This document shows positions 1-5,544 of a stretch of 11,103 bases of DNA, in pieces. The DNA comes from Acidobacteriota bacterium. GTDB taxonomy: Bacteria > Acidobacteriota > UBA6911 > RPQK01 > JADFOI01. Below the pieces are notes generated by a model, which worked only from the letters and a program-made list of their open reading frames with translations, made no database searches and was not told the origin of the DNA. Numbering within the stretch: position 1 is the first letter of the stretch; every line of letters begins with the position of its first letter. Both the position numbers and the translations under genes were made by a program. The DNA is taken from assembly GCA_029942065.1 (NCBI GenBank), contig JAPYTY010000045.1, positions 1 to 11,103 of the forward strand, read 5' to 3'.

Positions 1-456
1 TCGCACCACCTTCAGGGCGGGGTTGCCGATGATCAGGGCGGCATCGTGAAGCTCGAGCATCTTGTCAGGGTCGGGCGATGCCTCCTCGAAGGCGATCGAG
101 TCGAGCCCATGGAATTTGTAAAGCAGAATCTTCAGAAGGGCGGCCGAGGTTCGGCTCGAGCTATCCACTGCCACACGCTTGACCTGGGCAAGCGGAACCT
201 TGCTGACGAAAAGCACGCTCTTGACCTCTCGTTTGGAGGCGATGGCGATGTCGGGGAGAATCATGAGATTTGGAATTCTCTGATATTCGATCACCGGGAT
301 CAGTCCGATGTCCGCTTCTCCTGTCCGGAGATGCCGGGCGCATTCGGCGGGAACGTCAAAGAGAATGTCGAAGGTATCCCGATCAGGCCCGTGAAGGAAA
401 CCCCATCCCAGCGGCACGGAGTTCAAATAGTCGATGAAAGACACCTTGAGTTTCAT
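1..456 (-). CDS. mqnA: Chorismate dehydratase MqnA (menaquinone biosynthesis), 5' part only
   Basis: MqnA removes water from chorismate to give 3-enolpyruvylbenzoate, the first step of the futalosine route to menaquinone in the cytoplasm. The reading frame runs on the minus strand from an ATG at 456 to the window edge without a stop, giving 152 residues, about half of the usual 270-290. Family motifs visible are YLNSVPL (residues 10-16), TGEADIGLIPVIEY (45-58), VDSSSRTSAALLKILL (97-112) and DAALIIGNPAL (138-148). The fold is that of a periplasmic-binding-protein-like enzyme. No good Shine-Dalgarno sequence precedes the ATG; a 7-bp tandem repeat occupies that place. It is divergent from dprA, and other mqn genes, if clustered, would lie outside the window. 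Identity rests on motif recognition; a related ABC substrate-binding protein is the only serious alternative and fits less well. Confidence 0.9.
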   Translation of the reverse strand, partial: MKLKVSFIDYLNSVPLGWGFLHGPDRDTFDILFDVPAECARHLRTGEADIGLIPVIEYQRIPNLMILPDIAIASKREVKSVLFVSKVPLAQVKRVAVDSSSRTSAALLKILLYKFHGLDSIAFEEASPDPDKMLELHDAALIIGNPALKVVR

Positions 457-463
457 GGTGAAA

Positions 464-484
464 ACTGACAGCTGACAACTGACA
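464..484. repeat. Three tandem 7-bp units (RCTGACA)
   Basis: ACTGACA, GCTGACA and ACTGACA follow one another without a gap. They lie 8 bases upstream of the mqnA start codon, where a ribosome binding site would be expected. The period of seven does not reflect coding. Similar heptamer tracts recur at 513-526 and 1845-1858. Confidence 0.75.
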
Positions 485-512
485 AGGACCCAGCATACCG
501 CACGATGGCAGC

Positions 513-526
513 ACAGACCACAGACC
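513..526. repeat. Two tandem 7-bp units (ACAGACC)
   Basis: Two perfect adjacent copies of ACAGACC, 28 bases from the RCTGACA array and of the same period. Two copies alone would be weak evidence. The neighbouring array and the one at 1845-1858 make a common origin likely. Confidence 0.5.
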
Positions 527-548
527 AACAGGCAAATGAGTGCGGAGA

Positions 549-580
549 CCGGAGAGCCGCTCATAGAGCGGTCGCTACAA
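549..580. repeat. Hairpin-bearing copy of a short dispersed repeat
   Basis: Contains a perfect hairpin CCGCTC-ATA-GAGCGG at 557-571. On the minus strand the segment reads TTGTAGCG, then a 12-base insert relative to the other copy, then GCGGCTCTCCGG. The segment at 1881-1897 reads TTGTAGCGGCTCTCCGG in the opposite orientation, so the two look like a full and an internally shortened copy of one repeat. Evidence is the shared 12-mer plus the shared flank; copy number elsewhere is unknown. Confidence 0.4.
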
Positions 581-604
581 CGGGCCGAAAATATGAAATC
601 CGGA

Positions 605-628
605 GTTTTGAATCCGAAATGTCAAAAC
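605..628. repeat. Small inverted repeat GTTTTGA / TCAAAAC
   Basis: A perfect 7-bp stem (605-611 with 622-628) and a 10-base loop in the mqnA-dprA intergenic region. It has no T-run, so it is not a convincing terminator for either gene, both of which point away from it. Function unknown. Confidence 0.35.
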
Positions 629-649
629 GCTGAACTGTTCTGGTTCTCG

Positions 650-719
650 GCGCGCGAAGCGCGCTTCTCCACGCGGAGCCCGAGCGACGCGTTTCTCCGC
701 GTGCGAAGCACGCTTCTCC
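650..719. repeat. Cluster of GC-rich palindromes (REP-like)
   Basis: Three nested or adjacent perfect stems are visible. GCGCGC-GAA-GCGCGC lies at 650-664. ACGCGGAG pairs with CTCCGCGT (671-678 with 695-702). GCGTGC-GAA-GCACGC lies at 699-713. The two GAA-loop hairpins are both followed directly by TTCTCC (665-670 and 714-719), so they look like diverged copies of one unit, with compensating changes that keep the stem paired. This is the pattern expected of a repetitive extragenic palindrome rather than a gene. The open frames across it in several directions are low-complexity translations of the repeat. Confidence 0.6.
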
Positions 720-764
720 TGACCCCAAAAAATTCCTCGTGTTTTTTCCGACCCGAACGTTTTA

Positions 765-1667
765 GTGAGTGAGTTGAAAGATGAAACCTATGCCTGTCTT
801 GCGTTGAGCCTGGTGCCACAGTACCGAAAGCTCGAGGAACTGCTGAGATCCCCACCCGGTCAGGTGGGCCCGTGTTTCCTTTCCCGGGAGATGCGGACCT
901 TTATTTCCCGTGGGGAGGCCGCGAGGGCTGCAGATCGGGCCATTCAGGACAGTTCCAGGCAGGGAATCCGTATCTTTTCGGTCTTTGATAAAGAGTACCT
1001 GCACCTTCTGAAGCAGATTTTCGATCCTCCTGCCATTCTCTATGGGTGTGGAAACCTGGAGGTTCTGTGTCGACCCTCGGTTGCCGTGGTGGGCTCTCGT
1101 CGCTGCTCGGTCTACGGAAAGGAGGTGACCCGAAAAATCACCCGGGAAATTTCGGCGCTGGGGCTCTCCGTGGTGAGCGGCATGGCCCGGGGCATTGATA
1201 CGCAGGTTCATCTCGGCGCTCTCGAGGGGGGAGGGACGACCGTCGCTGTTCTGGGCAATGGCGTTGACGTTGTCTACCCGCGAGAAAACCTTCGATTGTA
1301 CCGGGAAATTGTTGAAAAGGGCTGCGTGATCAGCGGATTTCCCTGTGGCAGTTTTCCGGCACCCCTGAACTTCCCCGTAAGAAATCGAATCATCAGTGGA
1401 ATTTGCTACGGCACCCTGATCACGGAAGCAGCGGAGCTTTCAGGTTCTTTGATCACGGCCCGTCTGACCCTGGAACAGGATCGTGAGTTGTGGGCCGTCC
1501 CGGGGAATGTCATGAATGCGGGGAGCTACGGGCCCAATGATCTGATCAAACAGGGAGCCCAGATGGTAACGGACGGCCAGGGTCTTCTGGCAGGCTTGCC
1601 CCCTTACGTTCTGGATCTGCTGGCCCGGGAACCCCTCCCTCGGCACCCTCCGGGACGGCCTCGTTGA
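765..1667 (+). CDS. dprA: DNA-processing protein DprA, N-terminal and Rossmann-like part (frame-split)
   Basis: DprA/Smf binds incoming single-stranded DNA and loads RecA during natural transformation, in the cytoplasm. This 300-residue segment has an N-terminal helical region (about 1-95), then the DprA Rossmann-like domain with VAVVGSRRCSVYG (106-118), SGMARGID (138-145), AVLGNGVDVVYPRENLRL (161-178), FPVRNRIISG (203-212), SGSLITAR (226-233) and AVPGN (244-248). Some conserved positions differ from the usual family pattern, for example ISGFPCG where ISE-P-G is typical. The start is taken as GTG 765; no clear ribosome site is seen and TTG 774 is possible. The frame stops at 1665-1667 in the linker, and the family's C-terminal winged helix continues one frame back, so this is a split gene. 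It sits upstream of topA, a common arrangement. Confidence 0.88.
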   Translation: MSELKDETYACLALSLVPQYRKLEELLRSPPGQVGPCFLSREMRTFISRGEAARAADRAIQDSSRQGIRIFSVFDKEYLHLLKQIFDPPAILYGCGNLEVLCRPSVAVVGSRRCSVYGKEVTRKITREISALGLSVVSGMARGIDTQVHLGALEGGGTTVAVLGNGVDVVYPRENLRLYREIVEKGCVISGFPCGSFPAPLNFPVRNRIISGICYGTLITEAAELSGSLITARLTLEQDRELWAVPGNVMNAGSYGPNDLIKQGAQMVTDGQGLLAGLPPYVLDLLAREPLPRHPPGRPR

Positions 1668-1846
1668 CGTCCAGGGAGGGAAAAGTCTTGAAACTTTTGT
1701 CCTCGGAGGCATCTATTCATTTTGACCTCTTGTTGAGTCAATCAGATCTGGGGGTTGCGGAGTTGAACCAGTTGCTGTTGCAATTGGAGATGAAAGGATG
1801 CATTCGACAGCTCCCGGGACGGCAGTTCAGTCAGATTCTGAAATAG
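1664..1846 (+). CDS. dprA: DprA C-terminal winged-helix domain, separated by a -1 frame change
   Basis: Sixty residues matching the DprA winged-helix tail: EGKVLKLLSS, a helix-turn-helix stretch, then LLLQLEMKGCIRQLPG (residues 37-52). In intact DprA this domain is fused to the Rossmann part. Here a TTG at 1664 overlaps the TGA of the preceding frame (TTGA), so translational coupling is formally possible, but no ribosome site is evident. The frame is open upstream across the linker to at least 1562, so a single missing base between about 1562 and 1664 would rejoin the two parts into a protein of about 360 residues. Whether this is a true mutation, a split gene or a sequencing error cannot be told from the sequence. 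Domain identity is clear; independent expression is doubtful. Confidence 0.7.
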   Translation: MTSREGKVLKLLSSEASIHFDLLLSQSDLGVAELNQLLLQLEMKGCIRQLPGRQFSQILK

Positions 1847-1858
1847 AAGACAGAAGAC
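1845..1858. repeat. Two tandem 7-bp units (AGAAGAC) at the dprA stop
   Basis: Two perfect adjacent AGAAGAC units begin inside the TAG stop codon of the DprA winged-helix frame. The period of seven and the position flush with a gene end match the arrays beside mqnA. Confidence 0.5.
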
Positions 1859-1880
1859 TCCTTGTCAGGGTGAGGTGGTT

Positions 1881-1897
1881 TTGTAGCGGCTCTCCGG
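1881..1897. repeat. Short copy of a dispersed repeat
   Basis: TTGTAGCGGCTCTCCGG shares its last 12 bases exactly with the minus strand of 549-560, and its TTGTAGCG start with the minus strand of 573-580. It lies in the 207-bp dprA-topA gap. Confidence 0.35.
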
Positions 1898-1985
1898 AAT
1901 CGGCGTGGGACTTGGTTCTTCCTTTCGTGAAATGTGAGTCGCGAACCCTGAAACGGGCCGGTCCAAAATCTGCGGCACGTAAAAG

Positions 1986-1996
1986 TATGCTATAAA
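1986..1996 (+). promoter_or_regulatory. Possible -10 region for topA
   Basis: An AT-rich patch holding TATGCT and TATAAA stands out in a GC-rich gap, 58 bases before the topA start. No convincing -35 hexamer is found 16-18 bases upstream, so this is only a candidate. Confidence 0.25.
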
Positions 1997-2036
1997 AATA
2001 GGCTACCCTGGATTTAGTGAACGGAACGACAAGGGC

Positions 2037-2050
2037 AGGAGCTTAGAGGA
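2037..2050 (+). promoter_or_regulatory. Ribosome binding sites for topA
   Basis: AGGAG at 2037-2041 and AGAGGA at 2045-2050 precede ATG 2054. The first is somewhat far (12 bases) and the second somewhat near (4 bases from GAGG). Together they support this ATG as the start, which also matches the family N-terminus. Confidence 0.5.
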
Positions 2051-2053
2051 ACA

Positions 2054-4456
2054 ATGGCCAAAGCAATGGTAATAGTCGAATCGCCGGCCAAGGCGAGGAC
2101 TATTGAAAAGTACCTGGGCAAGGACTATACCGTTCTTGCCTCGGCGGGTCACATCAAGGACCTGCCGAAAAAGACCCTGGGCGTTGACCTCGAGGATGAC
2201 TTTCGTCCCACCTACCAGGTCATTTCCGGTAAATCCAAGATCGTCAACGAACTCAAAAAAGCGGCCAAGAAAGCCTCGGCGATATACCTGGCAGCGGATC
2301 CCGACCGGGAGGGAGAGGCCATCTGCCAGCACCTGGCGGAGGAACTCCAGGGTCCCAAGGACCGGAAAATCTATCGTGTCCTGTTCAACGAGATCACGAA
2401 AAAAGCCATTCTCGAAGCCTTTGAAAATCCTTCTGCCATCGATCAGGACAAGGTGGGCGCCCAGCAGGCCCGTCGTATTTTAGACCGGTTGGTCGGGTAC
2501 CAGGTCAGTCCCCTTTTGTGGAAAAAGGTCAAATATGGCCTTTCGGCCGGTCGAGTTCAGACGGTGGCTGTGCGCATGGTCGTGGAGCGTGAGAAGGAGA
2601 TTCGAGCCTTTGTTTCAGAGGAATACTGGAATTTCACCGCTCATCTCAAGGCCCAAAACCCGCCTCCCATCGAGGCCAGGGCCTTCAAGCTGGACGGGAA
2701 GAAGTTCAATGTCTCCAATCAGGAGGAAGCAGATCAATTGTTCGAAGAACTGGGTTCGGCCGATTTCGTCGTGTCCGGGGTCAAGAAAAAGAAGAGAAAG
2801 CGAAACCCGGTTCCTCCGTTCATTACCAGCAAGCTTCAACAGGAGGCCTCGCAAAAATTGAGGTTCTCGGTCAAGAAGACCATGACTCTGGCTCAGCGTC
2901 TCTACGAGGGAGTGGAGATGGGGCAAGGGGAGCGGATTGGTTTGATCACTTACATGCGTACCGATTCCACGCGCGTGGCAGAATCGGCCCTCTCTGAACT
3001 CCGCGAATACCTGAAGGCCGATTTCGGAGACCCGTACCTTCCGCCAAAGCCGGTCATTTACCGGAGTAAAAAGGGTGCCCAGGACGCCCACGAGGCGGTC
3101 CGGCCTACTTCCGTGCTGCGCAGTCCCGATATCGTGAAGCAATACCTGGGCAGGGACGAGCATCGTCTTTACCAGCTTATCTGGAGGCGGTTCGTGGCCT
3201 CGCAGATGAGCTCTGCTCTTTTCGACCAGACCGAGGTGGTCATCGATGCGGGCAGGGCCGAATTCAAGGTGGTGGGCACCATCATGAAGTTTGACGGCTT
3301 TTTGAAGGTATACCAGGCAGATGCGGAGAAAGCGGAACCGGATGAGAACAAGAAGATACTGCCTGAGGTGTCCGAAGGGGAAAAGCTCGAGGTGAAGGAA
3401 ATTCTACGTGAACAGAAATTCACCCAGCCGCCTCCCAGGTACAACGAAGCTACCCTGGTCAAGGCGATGGAAGAGAAGGGCATCGGACGCCCGTCCACCT
3501 ATGCCTCGATACTCTCGGTCATTCTGCGCGACTATGTGGAAAAACAGGAGAGGCGGTTTGTCCCCACCGAGGTCGGTGAGCTGGTGATCGATTTGCTGGT
3601 GGTGCACTTCGAAGAAATCTTCGCCTACGACTACACGGCCAAGCTGGAGCAGGATCTGGATGAGATCGAGAACGGCAACGAAAACTGGGTTCACACGCTC
3701 AAAGAGTTTTATTCGGATTTTTCCAAGGAGCTCGAGCAAGCTCAGAAGAACATGAAGAATGTGAAGACGGAGGAGATCCCAACCGACGAGAAGTGTGAAA
3801 AGTGCGGGGGAGGGATGGTCATCCGCTGGGGCCGCTTTGGGAAATTCATGGCTTGCAGCAAGTATCCGGAATGCAAGAACACCCGGGAACTCCCGAAGGA
3901 AGGTGATGCAGCGGCTCAAGATGAAGGGGCCCCGGAGGAAGAATTACTCTGTGACAAATGCGGCAAGCCGATGGTGCGCAAGAAGGGAAGATTCGGTGAG
4001 TTCATGGCGTGTTCCGGATACCCGGAGTGCAAGAGTACTCAGAAGATTGCTTCTTCTGGAGACCCGGTAGAAGACATCGAAGTTCCCGACGAGGAGTGTC
4101 CGACGTGTGGGTCGAAGCTGGTTCAAAAACATGGCCCCTATGGAGCCTTTGTGGCTTGCGGCGAATACCCCGATTGCAAGTACATCAAGCAGCAGACCAC
4201 CGGCGTCGATTGTCCCGATTGCGGCAAAGGGCAAATTGTGCATCGCAGATCCCGCCGGGGACGCCTGTTCTACGGGTGCAGCGCCTTTCCGGATTGTAAG
4301 TTTGTACTCTGGAAAAAACCTGTGGACCAGAAGTGCCCGGATTGTGAGGCCCCCTATCTGGTGGAGCGAGTGACCCAAAAAACGGGAGTCTCTCACCTGT
4401 GCAACAACCCCGACTGTGACTATGAGATAGTGGTCGAGGCAGCCGACACCGGTTAG
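2054..4456 (+). CDS. topA: DNA topoisomerase I (type IA)
   Basis: Relaxes negatively supercoiled DNA by cutting one strand through a 5'-phosphotyrosine link. The 800-residue protein is complete. The Toprim domain (about 3-115) shows VIVESPAKA with Glu9 and the DPDREGE motif with Asp82, Asp84 and Glu86 for metal binding. The core has GLSAGRVQTVAVR (162-174) and the active-site segment GLITYMRTDST, with catalytic Tyr300. AHEAVRPT (345-352) and IGRPSTYA (477-484) are further family motifs. The C-terminus carries five Cys4 zinc ribbons, at about 581-607, 633-659, 682-708, 720-748 and 761-788, all with four cysteines intact. Bacterial TopA proteins vary in ribbon number, and five complete ones is at the high end. 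It lies 207 bases after dprA, possibly with its own promoter. Confidence 0.98.
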   Translation: MAKAMVIVESPAKARTIEKYLGKDYTVLASAGHIKDLPKKTLGVDLEDDFRPTYQVISGKSKIVNELKKAAKKASAIYLAADPDREGEAICQHLAEELQGPKDRKIYRVLFNEITKKAILEAFENPSAIDQDKVGAQQARRILDRLVGYQVSPLLWKKVKYGLSAGRVQTVAVRMVVEREKEIRAFVSEEYWNFTAHLKAQNPPPIEARAFKLDGKKFNVSNQEEADQLFEELGSADFVVSGVKKKKRKRNPVPPFITSKLQQEASQKLRFSVKKTMTLAQRLYEGVEMGQGERIGLITYMRTDSTRVAESALSELREYLKADFGDPYLPPKPVIYRSKKGAQDAHEAVRPTSVLRSPDIVKQYLGRDEHRLYQLIWRRFVASQMSSALFDQTEVVIDAGRAEFKVVGTIMKFDGFLKVYQADAEKAEPDENKKILPEVSEGEKLEVKEILREQKFTQPPPRYNEATLVKAMEEKGIGRPSTYASILSVILRDYVEKQERRFVPTEVGELVIDLLVVHFEEIFAYDYTAKLEQDLDEIENGNENWVHTLKEFYSDFSKELEQAQKNMKNVKTEEIPTDEKCEKCGGGMVIRWGRFGKFMACSKYPECKNTRELPKEGDAAAQDEGAPEEELLCDKCGKPMVRKKGRFGEFMACSGYPECKSTQKIASSGDPVEDIEVPDEECPTCGSKLVQKHGPYGAFVACGEYPDCKYIKQQTTGVDCPDCGKGQIVHRRSRRGRLFYGCSAFPDCKFVLWKKPVDQKCPDCEAPYLVERVTQKTGVSHLCNNPDCDYEIVVEAADTG

Positions 4457-4476
4457 GAACGGGTATCATATAGACT

Positions 4477-5298
4477 ATGGATCGAACTGAAATTCGCATC
4501 CCGTTCCCTGGTCTCCCCGGCCTCTTCCTTTTCACCCTCCTCGCCGTTGTCCCGAATCTTCTGGCCGCCAGCACACTTAATTTCCCCAGGCTCTCCAATG
4601 AGGAGGGTACATTTACGGGGCTGGCGATTGTCAATCCCTCCACCCAGGGACGCCTGCCTGGGTGCGGTGATCCTGGCCGATTCCGGGCTGGACGGCTCGG
4701 TGCGCACCACACTGGGTGTTTCGGTCAATCAGGAGGATGAATCGGTCACCTGTGATCTAGTGGCAAGTCTCAGGGAACTGGATGCCTCGGGCCAGGAGAT
4801 CTCGAGTTTACGGGGACTGGAAATTTTTGTTCGCCTGAACACCCTGAATCTGGCAGACAACACTGATTAGCAATATCTCGGCTCTGTTTCGTCTTGAGCG
4901 GCTGGCTCAACTCGATTTGAGCAATAACTCGGTCAGCAGACTTCAGCCTCTATCCGGTCTCACCGGCCTCAGACAACTGTTGCTGGCAGGTAACAGGATT
5001 GCCAATATCGTGCCCCTGTTTCGACTCACCAGGCTCAGAATCCTGGTTCTCAGCAACAACTCCGTCAGCGATCTGAGGGCACTGCTTCCACTTGACCGGT
5101 TAGCCCTTCTGGGTCTGAGAAACAACGCCATCGAGGACATCGGACCTCTGAATCTTCAATCAGGGACTGGGAAATGGCAACATTATCGACCTGCGTGACA
5201 ACCCCCTGGATCAAGAGGATTGCAGCAATATTCAGACACTGATCGCCCGCGGAGTCACGGTGACCCACGATCTGGACTGTAGTGGGGTGACTGGCTAG
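4477..5298 (+). pseudogene. Secreted leucine-rich-repeat protein, broken by three single-base insertions
   Basis: The ATG at 4477 opens a signal peptide with the hydrophobic core FLFTLLAVVPNLLAA and probable cleavage near residue 31. A short domain ending FTGLAIVNPSTQ follows. The frame then changes three times, each repaired by skipping one base: a G in 4647-4649, A4862, and C5157. Joined this way it reads about six 22-residue leucine-rich repeats of the internalin/SDS22 type (for example LAQLDLSNNSVSRLQPLSGL). A cap segment follows with IIDLRDNPLDQEDC and a stop at 5296-5298. The rejoined repeats keep exact 22-23 residue spacing across A4862, so that position is well supported. LRR proteins bind other proteins; the target is unknown. 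It starts 20 bases after topA. Decay is the simplest reading because the neighbouring genes are intact; assembly error remains possible. Confidence 0.72.
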
Positions 5299-5450
5299 TC
5301 CGTATTTCGCACCGCGCGGATCGGCCAAAGTGTTAATTTCCGTTGACAGTTTTGACGGTTTCGGGCACTGGAGGAGGGAAGAAAAATCTATAAATAGTAT
5401 GATTCCTGTAAGCCAATGCAATTTGTTGTGGTTTTCCCGGTCCGGGCCAT

Positions 5451-5466
5451 TGGCATGCAAGTTGCT
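5451..5466 (+). promoter_or_regulatory. Candidate sigma-54 (RpoN) promoter
   Basis: TGGCATG, four bases, then TTGCT matches the -24/-12 consensus TGGCAYR-N4-TTGCW at every fixed position. The invariant GG (5452-5453) and GC (5464-5465) are exactly 10 bases apart. Transcription would start near 5477, giving a leader of about 68 bases before the FecR-TPR-barrel gene. It is in a non-coding region and on the correct strand. Sigma-54 promoters need an upstream activator; no clear activator palindrome was found. Confidence 0.6.
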
Positions 5467-5509
5467 CCATACAGAGTTGGGTATTCCACAGGGGGGGCAT
5501 CAGTTAGTC

Positions 5510-5515
5510 TATAAT
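5510..5515 (+). promoter_or_regulatory. Perfect TATAAT box, possible sigma-70 -10 element
   Basis: TATAAT lies 29 bases before ATG 5545. The hexamer 17 bases upstream (CACAGG) does not resemble a -35 element, so use by the housekeeping sigma factor is uncertain. It could give a second, short-leader transcript of the same gene. Confidence 0.35.
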
Positions 5516-5544
5516 CATTTAGGTTCAACGATTTGAGAGAAAGC

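Noticed and set aside
536..855. Open frames on both strands across the mqnA-dprA gap (78 and 77 residues)
   Set aside because: Their translations are arginine/serine-rich readings of the GC-rich palindromes, with no domain, no ribosome site and heavy overlap with each other and with dprA.
61..1871. CTTGTCAGGGT occurs at 61-71 inside mqnA and at 1861-1871 after dprA
   Set aside because: An 11-base match with unrelated flanks is expected by chance in a window of this size.
2615..3919. Long minus-strand open frames (up to 182 residues) opposite topA
   Set aside because: They are antisense shadows of a clearly conserved gene and show no motif of their own.
5343..5357. TTGACA and TTGACG near 5343-5357 as a -35 promoter element
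   Set aside because: No acceptable -10 hexamer lies 16-18 bases downstream of either.
5436..5446. Palindrome CCCGG-T-CCGGG just upstream of the sigma-54 site as an activator site or terminator
   Set aside because: The one-base loop cannot form a proper hairpin, there is no T-run, and activator sites normally lie further upstream.
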